This document shows positions 42,007 to 51,374 of a DNA stretch of 64,000 nucleotides, piece after piece. The translations under genes were made by a program, and so were the position numbers. Source of the stretch: Serpentinimonas maccroryi (GTDB lineage: Bacteria; Pseudomonadota; Gammaproteobacteria; Burkholderiales; Burkholderiaceae_C); contig NZ_AP014569.1 in the NCBI RefSeq assembly GCF_000828915.1, positions 744,001 to 808,000 of the forward strand, written 5' to 3'. The notes beneath the pieces are model-generated. The model searched no databases. It was not told the DNA's origin and worked only from the letters and a program-made list of their open reading frames with translations. How positions within the stretch are numbered: the stretch's first letter is position 1; each line of letters opens with the position of its first letter.

Positions 42007-42987
42007 ATGGGTATGAATGCATGGGTTGAGTCCGCTGGGTTTTTGCAGGGTGGCACGCGCTGGGCAGGAATGGGTTTAGGGCGCGCGGTCGCTTGGGGCG
42101 GTGTGGCGGCGGTGGCGCTGGCGCTGCTCGGGTGCGCCGCACCCACGGCCCAACGCGCTCCTGTGACCGAACGCAGCCCGCAACCCACGGTGCGCGCCGC
42201 GGCGGCTCCGCTGCCGCCTGGTGCCGAAAACGCCGGCCTGCCGGGCTTTTACACCGTGCGCCCCGGCGACACCTTGATCCGCATTGGCCTTGAAACGGGC
42301 CAAAGCTGGCGCGACATCGCTGCCTGGAACGGCATCACCAACCCAGACCGGATCGAGGTTGGGCAGGTGTTGCGCGTGGCACCGCCTGTGGTGGTGTCGG
42401 CGGCGGCTCGTCCGCCTGGGGCTGTGGCCGCTGCGCCCGCTGGGGCCACCCCTGCACCGGGCGCAGCCGGGACCACGGCAGCGCCGGTGGCCACCCCGAG
42501 CGTCCAAGGTCGGCCGCTCACTGACCCCACCCCAGCTGCTGCACCCGAGCAGCCCCGGGCAGCACCTGCTGAGGTGGCTCCGGTGGCTGCAGCCCCTGCA
42601 CCAGCCGCCGGTGCTGCGGAAACCATCAGCCTGATCTGGCCTGCGGCCGGGCCGGTGATCGAATCCTTTGACGAATCGCGCAACAAGGGCATCGGCATTG
42701 CAGGCCGCGCCGGTGACCCGGTGCTGGCGGCGGCAGCGGGCCGGGTGGTGTATGCGGGGTCGGGACTGCGCGGTTACGGCAATCTGGTGATCATCAAGCA
42801 CAACAACACCTTCCTCACCGCCTACGCGCACAACCAGGCGCTGCTGGTGCGCGAAGACCAGATGGTGCGCCAGGGGCAGCGCATCGCCGACATGGGCAGC
42901 AGCGACGCCGACCGGGTCAAGCTGCACTTTGAGGTGCGGCGCCAAGGTCGTCCGGTCGACCCGTCGGCTTTTTTGCCCCGGCGTTGA
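42007..42987 (+). CDS. nlpD: LysM/M23 murein hydrolase activator, NlpD-like lipoprotein
   Basis: A 326-residue outer-membrane lipoprotein. The lipobox [10 protein letters not shown] lies near residue 40, a LysM domain near residues 78-125 ([18 protein letters not shown]), then a Pro/Ala-rich linker, and a C-terminal M23 domain ([36 protein letters not shown]-type end). The M23 histidines are reduced, as in NlpD, which activates amidases rather than cutting murein. Unlike many relatives it is not followed by rpoS. Confidence 0.88.
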   Translation: MGMNAWVESAGFLQGGTRWAGMGLGRAVAWGGVAAVALALLGCAAPTAQRAPVTERSPQPTVRAAAAPLPPGAENAGLPGFYTVRPGDTLIRIGLETGQSWRDIAAWNGITNPDRIEVGQVLRVAPPVVVSAAARPPGAVAAAPAGATPAPGAAGTTAAPVATPSVQGRPLTDPTPAAAPEQPRAAPAEVAPVAAAPAPAAGAAETISLIWPAAGPVIESFDESRNKGIGIAGRAGDPVLAAAAGRVVYAGSGLRGYGNLVIIKHNNTFLTAYAHNQALLVREDQMVRQGQRIADMGSSDADRVKLHFEVRRQGRPVDPSAFLPRR

Positions 42988-44555
42988 TGGCACTCGCTCT
43001 GGCCCCAGCGGCCCAACCAAACCCTGCCTGCGCCCACGATCGCTCCGAGCCCGAACCAGCGCCCGCCGCCAGCACTTCACCTGCTGCCGGCCCGGCACCG
43101 GTTGCGGGGGCGCCCAGCGCGCTGCCGGTTTCCACTTGGCTGTGCGTCGATGCCATGGACCTCGATGCCCAAGGCGTGGCGCGGCGCCCCGATGGCAAGG
43201 TGGTGTTCATCGACGGCGCCCTGCCTACCGAGTGGGTGAGCGCGCACACGCGGCGCAGCAAAAACCAGTGGGAGCAGGCCGATCTGCTCGCCATCCACCG
43301 CGAATCGGCCCTGCGCGTGCGCCCGCGTTGCCCGCATTTTGGCTTGCACGCCGGGGCCTGCGGCGGCTGCAAGATGCAGCACCTAGAGCCCGGGGCGCAG
43401 GTGGCGATGAAGCAGCGCGTGCTCGAAGACAACTTGTGGCACCTGGCCAAGGTGCGGCCTGAATCCATTTTGCCGCCGATCGTCGGCCCGGCTTGGGGCT
43501 ACCGCTACCGCGCCCGCCTGTCGGTGCGCTATGTGGCCAAAAAAGCGCAGGTGCTGGTGGGCTTTCATGAGCGCAAGAGCCGCTATGTGGCCGATATGCG
43601 CGTCTGCCCGGTGCTGGCGCCGCAGGTGAGCGCGCTGCTGCTGCCCTTGCGCGAGCTGTTCGGGGCCATGGACGCGCGCGAAACCTGCCCGCAGATCGAG
43701 CTGGCGGTGGGCGATGCGCTCACGGCGCTGGTGCTGCGCCATCTGCAACCCTTAAGCGCTGCCGACTGCGCGCGTTTGCGCGCTTTTGCACTTAGCCACA
43801 GCACGCCCGAATCCCCGATCCAGTGGTGGCTGCAGCCCAAGGGCCCCGACAGCGTGCATTTGCTGGATGAGTCCGCCGATCTGCCGCGCCTAGACTACGC
43901 CTTGTCCGAATTCGGGCTGCGCATGCCTTTTAGGCCCACCGATTTCACCCAAGTCAACCCGCACATCAACCGCGTGCTGGTGGGGCGTGCTGTGCGCCTG
44001 CTGGCACCGCAAGCCCACGAGCGCGTGATCGACTGGTTCTGCGGCTTGGGCAACTTCACCCTGCCGCTGGCCACCCAAGCGCGTGAGGTGCTGGGCATCG
44101 AGGGCAGCGCGGCGCTGGTGGCGCGTGCCCAAAGCAACTGGGCCGAGAACCAAAGCCTGCGCGGTGGGTTGGCCCCCACCCGGTTCGAGGCGCGCAACCT
44201 GTTCGAGCTCACGCCGCAGCAGCTGTGCGCTGATGGCGTGGCCGACAAATGGCTGGTGGACCCGCCGCGCGAGGGCGCCTTTGCGCTCGTCAAAGCGCTG
44301 GCCGACTGGCAGCAGGCGCAGGCCAGTGTGGCCAATGACGCCGCAGCACACGTAACCGTCGCCGGCGCACTCGATTGGCGCCCCCCACAGCGCATCGTGT
44401 ACGTGAGCTGCAACCCGGCCACGCTGGCGCGCGACGCCGGCCTGCTGGTGCACCAAGCGGGCTACCGCTGCACGGCGGTTGGGGTGGTGAACATGTTTGC
44501 CCACACCGCGCACGTGGAGAGCATGGCGGTGTTCGAGCGCGTGGCTGGCGGCTGA
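42987..44555 (+). CDS. rlmD: 23S rRNA (uracil-1939-C5)-methyltransferase RlmD
   Basis: A 522-residue Fe-S methyltransferase. The cluster ligands are visible in [19 protein letters not shown] and a later RVCPVLAP. The SAM-binding region is [14 protein letters not shown], and the catalytic Cys is in [13 protein letters not shown] 45-residue Ala/Pro-rich leader precedes the TRAM-like part. The ATG at 42987 overlaps the nlpD stop (TGATG), so both are translated together. Confidence 0.9.
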   Translation: MALALAPAAQPNPACAHDRSEPEPAPAASTSPAAGPAPVAGAPSALPVSTWLCVDAMDLDAQGVARRPDGKVVFIDGALPTEWVSAHTRRSKNQWEQADLLAIHRESALRVRPRCPHFGLHAGACGGCKMQHLEPGAQVAMKQRVLEDNLWHLAKVRPESILPPIVGPAWGYRYRARLSVRYVAKKAQVLVGFHERKSRYVADMRVCPVLAPQVSALLLPLRELFGAMDARETCPQIELAVGDALTALVLRHLQPLSAADCARLRAFALSHSTPESPIQWWLQPKGPDSVHLLDESADLPRLDYALSEFGLRMPFRPTDFTQVNPHINRVLVGRAVRLLAPQAHERVIDWFCGLGNFTLPLATQAREVLGIEGSAALVARAQSNWAENQSLRGGLAPTRFEARNLFELTPQQLCADGVADKWLVDPPREGAFALVKALADWQQAQASVANDAAAHVTVAGALDWRPPQRIVYVSCNPATLARDAGLLVHQAGYRCTAVGVVNMFAHTAHVESMAVFERVAGG

Positions 44556-44575
44556 GGCGCCACCAGGATTCTCGC

Positions 44576-45175
44576 TTAGCGCGCCGGCGCTGCAGGGGCG
44601 CCTGCCGGGTTGGGCGCAGCGGGCGCAGGCGGCGCTGGGGGTGTAAGCCCAGGGCGCGGTGGCAAGGCGACCGTACCCGGTGTGGCCCCGCCGGGCGTGC
44701 TTGGTGTTGCAGGCCGCTGCGCCGGCGAGGGTGCCGGGGCAGCCGGGGCGGCGCCCACTGCAGCTGGAGCGCCCGGAGCACGCGGGGCGGCCGCCGGAGG
44801 CGCAGCGGGTGCCGGAGCCACTGCCCCAGCCGGTGACACAGGCAAGATCTGCTCGGTCGGGTTGGCTGGAGGCGGAGCGGGTTGTTGCGGCATGCCCGGG
44901 ATTTCGTTATCGCGCATGTGCTGGTCCATTTCGCGCCACCCCTCAAAAATTTCGGCCCTCGACATGCGCGGGTTGGAGGCAAAGCAGTCTTCGATGCTGC
45001 GCACCGCGTGGCGGCAGGCAGCGCCCACGGCGCGCGCCTCGGCGGCTTGGCGCTGCGTGGCCATACCGGGGGTTTCCAGCCCCAGCATCTCGCAGCCGCT
45101 GAGCAGAAAAAAGGCCGGCAGGAGGGCGAGCCATCTCCAGCGGGGCAGGAGCGAGATTGCAGGGTGGATGGACAT
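44576..45175 (-). CDS. Putative lipoprotein with Pro/Ala-rich tail
   Basis: A 199-residue predicted lipoprotein. The signal WLALLPAFFLLSGCEML contains a lipobox. A short folded part with two further Cys (AACRHAVRSIEDCFASNP) follows, and the second half is an Ala/Pro-rich low-complexity tail. The start at 45175 is chosen because it puts the hydrophobic signal close to the N-terminus. The short folded part with its DCF...E pattern is like small periplasmic proteins of betaproteobacteria of unknown role. Confidence 0.65.
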   Translation of the reverse strand: MSIHPAISLLPRWRWLALLPAFFLLSGCEMLGLETPGMATQRQAAEARAVGAACRHAVRSIEDCFASNPRMSRAEIFEGWREMDQHMRDNEIPGMPQQPAPPPANPTEQILPVSPAGAVAPAPAAPPAAAPRAPGAPAAVGAAPAAPAPSPAQRPATPSTPGGATPGTVALPPRPGLTPPAPPAPAAPNPAGAPAAPAR

Positions 45176-45217
45176 GGTGGAAGGCATTGTCGGCCTTAAA
45201 GCCGCTGACGGGCCAAG

Positions 45218-45240
45218 AAAAAAGGGGGCACAAGGCCCCC
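45218..45240 (-). terminator. Terminator of the BI-1 gene
   Basis: On the minus strand: GGGGGC / GCCCCC with a 5-nt loop followed by TTTTTT, about 110 bp after the stop of the BI-1 family gene. Confidence 0.82.
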
Positions 45241-45353
45241 CAGATTGCTCATTCAAGCTGCACCGAGATTGCCCATGAGGCGCACCTTCGGTGCAGTCTG
45301 AGTGCAAGCAGAAGGCAGGCGGAAGCAAGCCCGCACGCCCCCTGCGCCACAGA

Positions 45354-46046
45354 TCACTCCTCGCCGCCCATCAGGCCCAGCAAAATCAGCAGGCTCTGGA
45401 AGATGTTGAACAGGCTCAGGTAAATGCCCATGGTGGCCATGATGTAGTTGGTCTCGCCACCATCGACGATGCGCTTGAGGTCCACCAGCAACAGCGCGCT
45501 GAAAATGCCGATCGCCATGGTGCTCAAAACCGCCATCCAGATCGGGCTGCCGACAAAGATGTTGATCACCATGCCAGCGATCAGCACCAGCACGCCCATG
45601 AACAGCCACTTGCCCAAGCCTTCGAGGTCGCGCTTGATCACGGTCGAGAGGCTCGACATGACCACAAACACGCCGGCGGTGCCGGCAAAAGCCGTCATCA
45701 CCAAGCTGGTGCCGTTCTGAAAGCCCAGCACCATCGCCAACAGGCGCGAGAGCATCAGGCCCATGAAGAAGGTGAAGGCCAGCAGCAGCGGCACACCAAG
45801 GGCCGAATCCTTGGTCTTATGGATCGCGTACATGAAGCCAAAGGCCCCAGCCAAGAACACCACCAAGCCCGTCACGCCGCCTAGCGAGGCGGTGATGCCC
45901 GTGGCCATGCCCACCCAAGCACCCAACACAGTGGGCAGCATGCTCAGGGCGAGCAGCCAGTAGGTGTTGCGCAACACGCGGTTGCGCTGCTCGGCCGATA
46001 CGGTAGGGGCGCCGAAGCGGCCCCAAGATTGGGTGGGTTGGTTCAT
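45354..46046 (-). CDS. Bax inhibitor-1/YccA family membrane protein
   Basis: A 230-residue protein with seven hydrophobic segments after a soluble 25-residue N-terminus. The conserved features of the family are present: FMYAIHKTKDSALG, the SLSTVIKRDLEGLGKWLFMG loop and the C-terminal ATMGIYLSLFNIFQSLLILLG. Bacterial members are inner-membrane proteins that associate with FtsH or act as pH-sensitive calcium leaks; the precise role here is open. Confidence 0.9.
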   Translation of the reverse strand: MNQPTQSWGRFGAPTVSAEQRNRVLRNTYWLLALSMLPTVLGAWVGMATGITASLGGVTGLVVFLAGAFGFMYAIHKTKDSALGVPLLLAFTFFMGLMLSRLLAMVLGFQNGTSLVMTAFAGTAGVFVVMSSLSTVIKRDLEGLGKWLFMGVLVLIAGMVINIFVGSPIWMAVLSTMAIGIFSALLLVDLKRIVDGGETNYIMATMGIYLSLFNIFQSLLILLGLMGGEE

Positions 46047-46170
46047 GTGGCAAAACTCCTATAAGGTTCGCAGCAGATTCTAGCGCCGACGGGCAGATAA
46101 TGTGCACTGGAAAGTGCAGATCAACCCTCAGCCTGAGGCTGCATAGAGTCAACCATTGCAAGGAAAGTTC

Positions 46171-46584
46171 ATGAAAAGCAAATCCGCACTCGATCTGGCC
46201 GACGTCAAGGCCGTTGCTGCCGCCGCCGAGGCCGAGGCGCTCAAAAACCACTGGGCGGTGACCATCGCCGTGGTGGACGACGGCGGCCACGCATTGTGGC
46301 TTCAGCGCCTCGATGGTGCGCCGCCTATTTCGGCGCAAATCGCGATGGCCAAGGCGCACACCGCCGCGCTCGGGCGGCGCGAGAGCAAGGCCTACGAAGA
46401 CGTGATCAACCAAGGGCGCACCTCGTTTCTGAGCGCGCCCACGCTGCAGGGCATGCTCGAAGGCGGCGTGCCGATCTTCAAAGACGGGCAATGCTTGGGC
46501 GCGGTGGGCGTGAGCGGCGTCAAGTCGCCCGAAGACGCGCAGATCGCCAAGGCCGGCATCGCCGCGCTGGGGTTGAGAGGCTGA
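46171..46584 (+). CDS. GlcG/HbpS family protein (DUF336)
   Basis: A 137-residue protein of the GlcG/HbpS family: LADVKAVAAAAEAEALKNHW at the start, AVVDDGGHALWLQRLDG, AKAHTAALGRRES, and the GGVPIFKDGQCLGAVGVSG segment. Members bind haem or small organic molecules. The ATG at 46171 is used because AGGAAA precedes it. It lies 11 bp upstream of the broken nikR on the same strand. Confidence 0.82.
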   Translation: MKSKSALDLADVKAVAAAAEAEALKNHWAVTIAVVDDGGHALWLQRLDGAPPISAQIAMAKAHTAALGRRESKAYEDVINQGRTSFLSAPTLQGMLEGGVPIFKDGQCLGAVGVSGVKSPEDAQIAKAGIAALGLRG

Positions 46585-46595
46585 GGGCGGCCACC

Positions 46596-46874
46596 ATGAA
46601 GCGCCTGACCATGTCGCTCGACGACGATTTGGCCGACGCCTTCGACGCCTTGGTGCTCGAGCGCGGCTACGCCAACCGCTCGGAGGCCTTTCGCGACCTG
46701 CTGCGCCACGACCTGGGTGCCGCACGCTTGCGCGCGCATCCCGAGCAGCCTTGTGTGGCGGTCATGAGCTACGTCTACGACCACCACCGGCGCCAGTTAT
46801 CCACGCGCCTGACCGACCTGCAGCACGAGCACCACGAGTACTCGGTCGCCACCCTGCACGCCCACCTCGATCAC
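46596..46874 (+). pseudogene. nikR: nikR fragment (nickel-responsive repressor), 3' truncated
   Basis: The first 93 residues of NikR are clear: ribbon-helix-helix domain (MKRLTMSLDDDLADAFDAL...GYANRSEAFRDLLR), then YVYDHHRRQLSTRLTDLQHEHHEYSVATLHAHLDH. The metal ligands His88 and His90 are there, but the family's Cys three to six residues later and the rest of the regulatory domain (about 45 residues) are missing. From 46875 the reading frame runs into unrelated TonB-receptor DNA and stops at 47021. Such a protein should dimerise through its RHH part but could not bind nickel normally. Confidence 0.82.
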
Positions 46875-47493
46875 CAGCGAGCAGATGAACGAGCGCGGCT
46901 TGCGCACCACGCAGCAAGCCTTGGCCACGGCGCCCGGGGTGCTCAGCGGGCAGTGCTTTGGTTTTACGTGCGTCACGATGCGCGGCTTTGCGCAGGCGCT
47001 GAGTGTGCCGTTTTTGTTTGACGTTTTGCGCTACCCGGGCTTGGCCATGTCGCCCCGGGGCACCTTTGTTTACGACCACATCGAGGTCATCAAAGGGCCG
47101 GCCTCGGTCTTGCATGGGCTGGGCACGGTGACCGGCGCCGTGAACTTTGTGGCCAAGTCTGTCGATGGGCTGCCGCGGCGCGAACTGTTTGTGTCCACCG
47201 ACCGCTGGCAGGCGCACAACCTGGGCTTAGACCTTGGTGGCACCCTGCAAAACGGCTGGGCCTAGGTGCGCCACGTGGGCCAGCGCTGGGGCGACAACGC
47301 CAACACCGTGATGCTACCGTCCTACACCGCGCTCGATTTGAGCGTGGCGCAATGGATCGGCGCCGGCGAGCTGGCGCTGCACCTGCGCAACGCCACCGAC
47401 CGGGTGTACCTGTCACGCTCCTATGGCGGCGGCGCACAAGCGCTGCTCGGCGAGCCACGGGCGCTCGAAGTCTCGTACCGGGTGCCGTTTTGA
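46873..47493 (+). pseudogene. TonB-dependent receptor remnant, two fused pieces
   Basis: Two parts of one TonB-dependent siderophore/metal receptor in the same frame, separated by a TAG at 47263-47265. The first is from the plug (ITSEQMNERGLRTTQQALATAPGV; VYDHIEVIKGPASVLHG). The second is the last strands of the barrel (LPSYTALDLSVAQW; LALHLRNATDRVYLSRSY; ending in VPF, a typical terminal Phe). Roughly 450 or more barrel residues are absent between them, and the signal peptide and TonB box are lost at the 5' end. Not functional. It probably once carried nickel chelates across the outer membrane. Confidence 0.82.
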
Positions 47494-48260
47494 TGCGCAC
47501 CGCCCACCACGCGCCTTCCTGGGCATCCTTGGGCTCGGGGCTGCTGCTCGGCTTGGCCCTGTGGCTGGCTGGGGTGGCACCGGCTTGGGCCCACGACACC
47601 TGGGTGCAGCCGCTGCAGCTGCGCCCCGTGCTGCACCAGCCGCTGCAGCTGCAGCTGTCGTCGGGCCATGGCCTGCAAGCGCTGGTGGCGCCCAAGCAGC
47701 GCCGCCAGCGCAGCCTGCGCCTGAGCACGGTCAGTGGCTTGGTGCAGCGCGCCTGGGGCTGGCGACGCCAACGCGCCCGCGCCGTCACCCACATGGGGCC
47801 CTTGGAGCCCGGCTTGGTGTGCGTGCAGCTGGCTTGCGCCGCGCGCCTGATCGAGATCGAGCCCGAAGGCGTCGAGCGCTATCTGGACGAAGTGCAGCCC
47901 AGTGCCGAGCTGCGCGCGCTCTGGAGCGCACAGCGGGCACGCGGCGAGCCGTGGCGCGAGCGCTACGCCAAAGAGGCCAAGGCCTATGTGCGTGCCGCCG
48001 GCAGCGCCGGCGCGGCCAGCACCTGGCGCCCGCTGCGCGCGCTCGGGCAGCGGCTCGAGCTGCTGCCGCTGCGCGACCCGACGCGCCTGCGGCCGCGCAC
48101 CCAGTTACCACTTGAGCTGCGCCTAGACGGCCGCCCGCTGGCCGCTGTGGCCTTGCGCTGCCACGACCGCAAAGGCGAGCGCGTGCTGCACACCGCCTGC
48201 ACGGCCAGCCGCCCTTTGCCCGGCTCGCAGACCCACGCTTGCGCCGCGCGCTGGCGCTGA
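47493..48260 (+). pseudogene. DUF4198 metal-uptake protein, C-terminus replaced
   Basis: A 255-residue frame starting at 47493 (overlapping the receptor stop, TGATG). It has a signal peptide (LLLGLALWLAGVAPAWAHD), the AHDTW start of mature DUF4198 proteins, and IEIEPEGVERYLDEVQPSAE and PWRERYAKEAKAY typical of the family. After about codon 235 (near 48200) the sequence no longer matches and the frame runs out in the start of the nikA remnant. DUF4198 proteins are periplasmic and often encoded beside nickel or cobalt transporters. Confidence 0.72.
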
Positions 48261-48964
48261 GCATAGACCGGGAGGCGGTGGCGCGGGTGCTCTACGGCGG
48301 TCATGGGGTGGTGGCGCGCGGCCTGCTGCCCGACTGGATGTTTGGCCTAGGCGCGCACGTGCAAGGCTGGGGCCACGACCCGGTGCAAGCGCGTGCCCTG
48401 CTGGAAGCGGCCGGCTGGACGCTCGGGCCCGATGGCTTGCGCCAGCGCAACGGCGAGCTGCTGCGCCTGCGCTTGGTGGCGGCGTTCCCCAACTTGGCCG
48501 CCGTGGCCCCGTTCCCAGAGCTGCTGCAACAGATGTTGCGCGCGGTGGGTATCGCGCTCGAAATCGTGGCCGTTGACGACTCTGCCCTGTACAGCCAGCG
48601 CTTCTTGGAGCCGGGGGCGGGCGATCTGTTTGTGGAACTGGCGGGCAACACCAACCTTGACCCCACCTTTTTGCTCTACAACCTGTTTCACAGCCAAACG
48701 CCGTGGCGCGGCTACCGCCACATGGCAGCCGGGGCGGCGCTGGATCGGGCCTTGGACGCCGCCCGCGCCAGCGCCGACGCCGCCCAGCGCCTCGATGCGG
48801 TGCGGCGCGCGCACCGCATCGTCATCGACGAGGCGCTGGCTGCCATCCCGATCCTGCTGGTGCCGCAGTTTGTGCTCTCGCGCCCCGGGGTGCGGCTGAC
48901 GATGTCCGAGCACCGCGACTGGATCGACTACGGCGCCGCGCTGCTGCCAAACGGGGCGCGCTGA
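48203..48964 (+). pseudogene. nikA: nikA remnant (nickel-binding protein), N-terminal half lost
   Basis: The C-terminal half of a nickel/dipeptide substrate-binding protein: ADPRLRRALALSIDREAVARV, GHDPVQARALLEAAGW, LLQQMLRAVGIALEI, and NTNLDPTFLLYNLFHSQ near the end. About 240 of the usual 500 or so residues remain, and signal peptide and first lobe are missing. The junction with DUF4198 lies near 48200-48215, where the reading frame changes. The stop overlaps nikB (TGATG), so downstream translation coupling is preserved. Confidence 0.82.
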
Positions 48965-49908
48965 TGCGGGCGGCGATCTGGCAGCGCCTGCTGTGGTTGC
49001 CGCCGTTGCTGCTGGCGATGTCGATGCTGGCTTTTGCCTTGGTGGCGCTGGCCCCAGGCGACCCGGTGGCGCTCGAAGCCATGCGCGCCGGCATCGTGCT
49101 CACCCCAGAAAACGCAGCGGCTTTGCGCCAGCAGCTCGGGCTCGACGGCACGCTGGCCGAGCGCTACTGGCGCTGGCTGCAAGCGGTGCTGCAGGGCGAT
49201 TGGGGGCACTCGATCGCCAGCGGGCGCCCGGTGGGCCCCAAGATCATGGCCCATTTTGGCCCCAGCCTGCTGCTGGCGCTGAGCGCGCTGGCGCTGGCCA
49301 TGCCGCTGGCTGTGGGCTTGGGGCTGGCCGCGGCCTTGGCGCGCAGCCCATGGGCGGCAGCCAGTTGGCGCGTTCTGACGCTGCTGCTGGTGGCGCTGCC
49401 GGGCTTTTGGCTGGCCTTGTTGGCCTTGCACTTTTTTGCCGTTCAGTGGGGCTGGGTGCGGGTCTTGGGCCAAGGGGAGCTGCGCGATCTGTGGCTGCCG
49501 GCGGCGGTGCTGGCGTTGGGGGTGGCGGCACCGGCCAGTCGGCTCATCCGCGAGCGCGCGCTGCAAGTCATGAGCGCAGCGCCGTTCAAGCTGGCGCTGG
49601 CCCAAGGGCTGGGGCCGGCGCAACTGCTGCTGACGCGCATTTTGCCCGGCACCCTGGTGCCCAGCATCACGCTCTGGGCCCATACTTTTGGCGTGCTGTT
49701 GGGCGGGGTGGTGATCGTCGAGCGCATTTTTGGCTGGCCCGGGCTGGGGCGGCTGGTGCTCGAGGCCATCGCCGAGCGCGACTTCCCCGTCCTGCAAGCC
49801 TATCTGCTGGCCATGGGGGTGGTCTATGTGCTGGTCAACTTGGTGGCCGATCTGCTCGCCGCCGCGCTCGACCCGCGCCTGCGCGCCAGCCTAGGGCTGC
49901 AGCCATGA
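48964..49908 (+). CDS. nikB: Nickel ABC transporter permease NikB
   Basis: A 314-residue inner-membrane permease with six predicted helices. The ALAPGDPVALEAMRAG segment after the first helix and the EAA loop (RALQVMSAAPFKLALAQGLGPAQLLLTRILPGT) that docks to the ATPase are intact, and the length is normal. The nikA stop overlaps its start. Substrate assigned from the nikR and nikC-E neighbours; a peptide transporter cannot be excluded from this sequence alone. Confidence 0.85.
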   Translation: MRAAIWQRLLWLPPLLLAMSMLAFALVALAPGDPVALEAMRAGIVLTPENAAALRQQLGLDGTLAERYWRWLQAVLQGDWGHSIASGRPVGPKIMAHFGPSLLLALSALALAMPLAVGLGLAAALARSPWAAASWRVLTLLLVALPGFWLALLALHFFAVQWGWVRVLGQGELRDLWLPAAVLALGVAAPASRLIRERALQVMSAAPFKLALAQGLGPAQLLLTRILPGTLVPSITLWAHTFGVLLGGVVIVERIFGWPGLGRLVLEAIAERDFPVLQAYLLAMGVVYVLVNLVADLLAAALDPRLRASLGLQP

Positions 49909-50588
49909 GCGCCAGACCCTGGGGTCTGTACACCGGGCTGGCGCTGCTGCTGCTCTTGCTCAGCGGCGTGCTTTGGCCCGGCCTGTGGGCGCCGCACGAC
50001 CCGCTGGCCCAAGATTGGTTGCGCCGGCTCGAGCCGCCGTCGGCGCAGCATTGGCTGGGCACCGATGTGCTGGGGCGCTGCGTTTGGTCGCGGGTGGTTT
50101 GGGCGGCGCGGGTGTCGCTTGGGGCGGCGCTGTTGGCGGCGGCGGCGCTGTGCCTGTTGGCCTTGGTCTGGGGCTTGGCGGCGGCCGTGAGCGCGCAGTC
50201 GGCGCGCTGGCGCTGGCTCGACGCCGTGCTCATGCGCAGCGCCGATGTGCTGTTGGCCTTCCCCACGCTGGTGCTGGCGCTGGCCGTGATCGGCGTGCTC
50301 GGGCCGGCGCTGCTGCCGCCGCTGCTGGGGCCGCTGGCGGTGCTGACCAGCCTCGAGACCGCGGGCGTGATCTTGGCCCTCGCCAGCCTGAGCTTTCTCG
50401 GGCTCGGGGCCCAGCCCCCGACACCCGAGTGGGGCCTGATGCTGAGCGAAGCGCGGCCGTTTTTCCAGACCGCACCGCATTTGCTCTGGGGCCCAGGGCT
50501 GGCGCTGCTGCTCACAGCGCTGGTGTTCAACCTGCTGGGCGAGGGCTTGCGCACCCAGATTGACAACCGCGCCGTGCTGCGCTGGTGA
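49905..50588 (+). pseudogene. nikC: Nickel permease NikC with internal deletion of the EAA loop
   Basis: A 227-residue frame where NikC is usually near 277. The first part (APHDPLAQDW; QHWLGTDVLGRCVWSRV; MRSADVLLAFPTLVLALAVIGVLG) and the last part (LASLSFLGLGAQPPTPEWG) are normal. At about residue 133, PALLPP joins LLGPLAVL directly, so some 50 residues including the EAA loop that contacts the ATPase are gone, in frame. The protein could insert in the membrane but is unlikely to couple to ATP hydrolysis. It overlaps nikB by four bases. Confidence 0.78.
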
Positions 50589-50592
50589 GCCC

Positions 50593-51371
50593 ATGCAAGC
50601 GCCGCACCCACCCTTGCTCGACATCCAGCACTTGAGCGTGCAGTCTGGCACCACCACGCTGTTGCATGCGCTCAGCCTGCGCATTCAGGCTGGCCAACGG
50701 CTGGCCGTGGTCGGCAGCAGCGGGGCCGGCAAATCGCTGCTCGCACACACCCTCATGGGGCTGCTGGCACCGCCGTTGCGCGTGGCGTCGGGGGCCTCGC
50801 CTGGCAGGGCACTGATCTGCTGCGGCTCACGCCGGCGCAGCGCCACCGGCAGCGCGGACTGGGGCAGTTTTTGATCTTTCAAAGCCCCGGGGCCTTGCTT
50901 GACCCGATGTTGTCGGTTGGCTGGCAATTGCGCCAATGCGCGGCTCGGGTCGGCGCCGGGCCGGCCGAGATTGTGGCGGCGCTCGAGCAAGTCGGGCTCG
51001 AGGCGCAGCCGGTGCTGCGCCAGCACGCCGGCCAGCTCAGCGGCGGCATGCAGCAGCGCGTGCTGATCGCCATGGCCTTGCTGCTGCGCCCGCAACTGGT
51101 GTGGGCCGACGAGCCCACCAGCAGCCTCGACTCAGACACAGCGGCCGAGGTGCTGCAGGCGCTGGCGCTGATGCAGCAGCAAACCGGCTGCGCGCTGGTG
51201 CTGATCACGCACGACTTGCGCATCGTGGCGCAGCATTGCGAGCAGATCGCGGTGCTCGAACACGGGCGCCTGGTCGAAGCGGCGCAGGTGGCGGCTTTCA
51301 TGCGCGCCCCGGCCAGCGCCGCCGGGCAAGCCCTGCTGCGCGCCGCCCAGGTGCTGCAAGCGGGAGGCTAG
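50593..51371 (+). pseudogene. nikD: Nickel ABC ATPase NikD, frameshifted
   Basis: ATPase of the oligopeptide/nickel family. The Walker A VVGSSGAGKSLLAHTLMG lies in the first frame and Q-loop FQSPGALLDPM, signature LSGGMQQRVLIAMAL and Walker B LVWADEPTSSLD lie in the second. The frame is lost at the GGGGG run 50790-50794: with one more G it reads on through GLAWQGTDLLRLTPAQRH into the second frame. The first frame alone stops at 50874 after 93 residues. A single-base deletion in a homopolymer is the simplest cause; a sequencing error is possible. Confidence 0.82.
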
Positions 51372-51374
51372 CAG

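Noticed and set aside
42007-42987. Active M23 endopeptidase
   Set aside because: The conserved zinc-binding histidines are not all present and the LysM-lipoprotein layout next to surE-pcm fits NlpD, an activator.
48239-48964. A complete short substrate-binding protein
   Set aside because: No signal peptide or first lobe, and the frame starts inside a conserved helix of NikA; a truncated remnant is more likely.
50790-50794. Phase-variable switch at the G-run in nikD
   Set aside because: Five bases is too short for frequent slippage, and the neighbouring nik genes are broken by other lesions, so decay explains it better.
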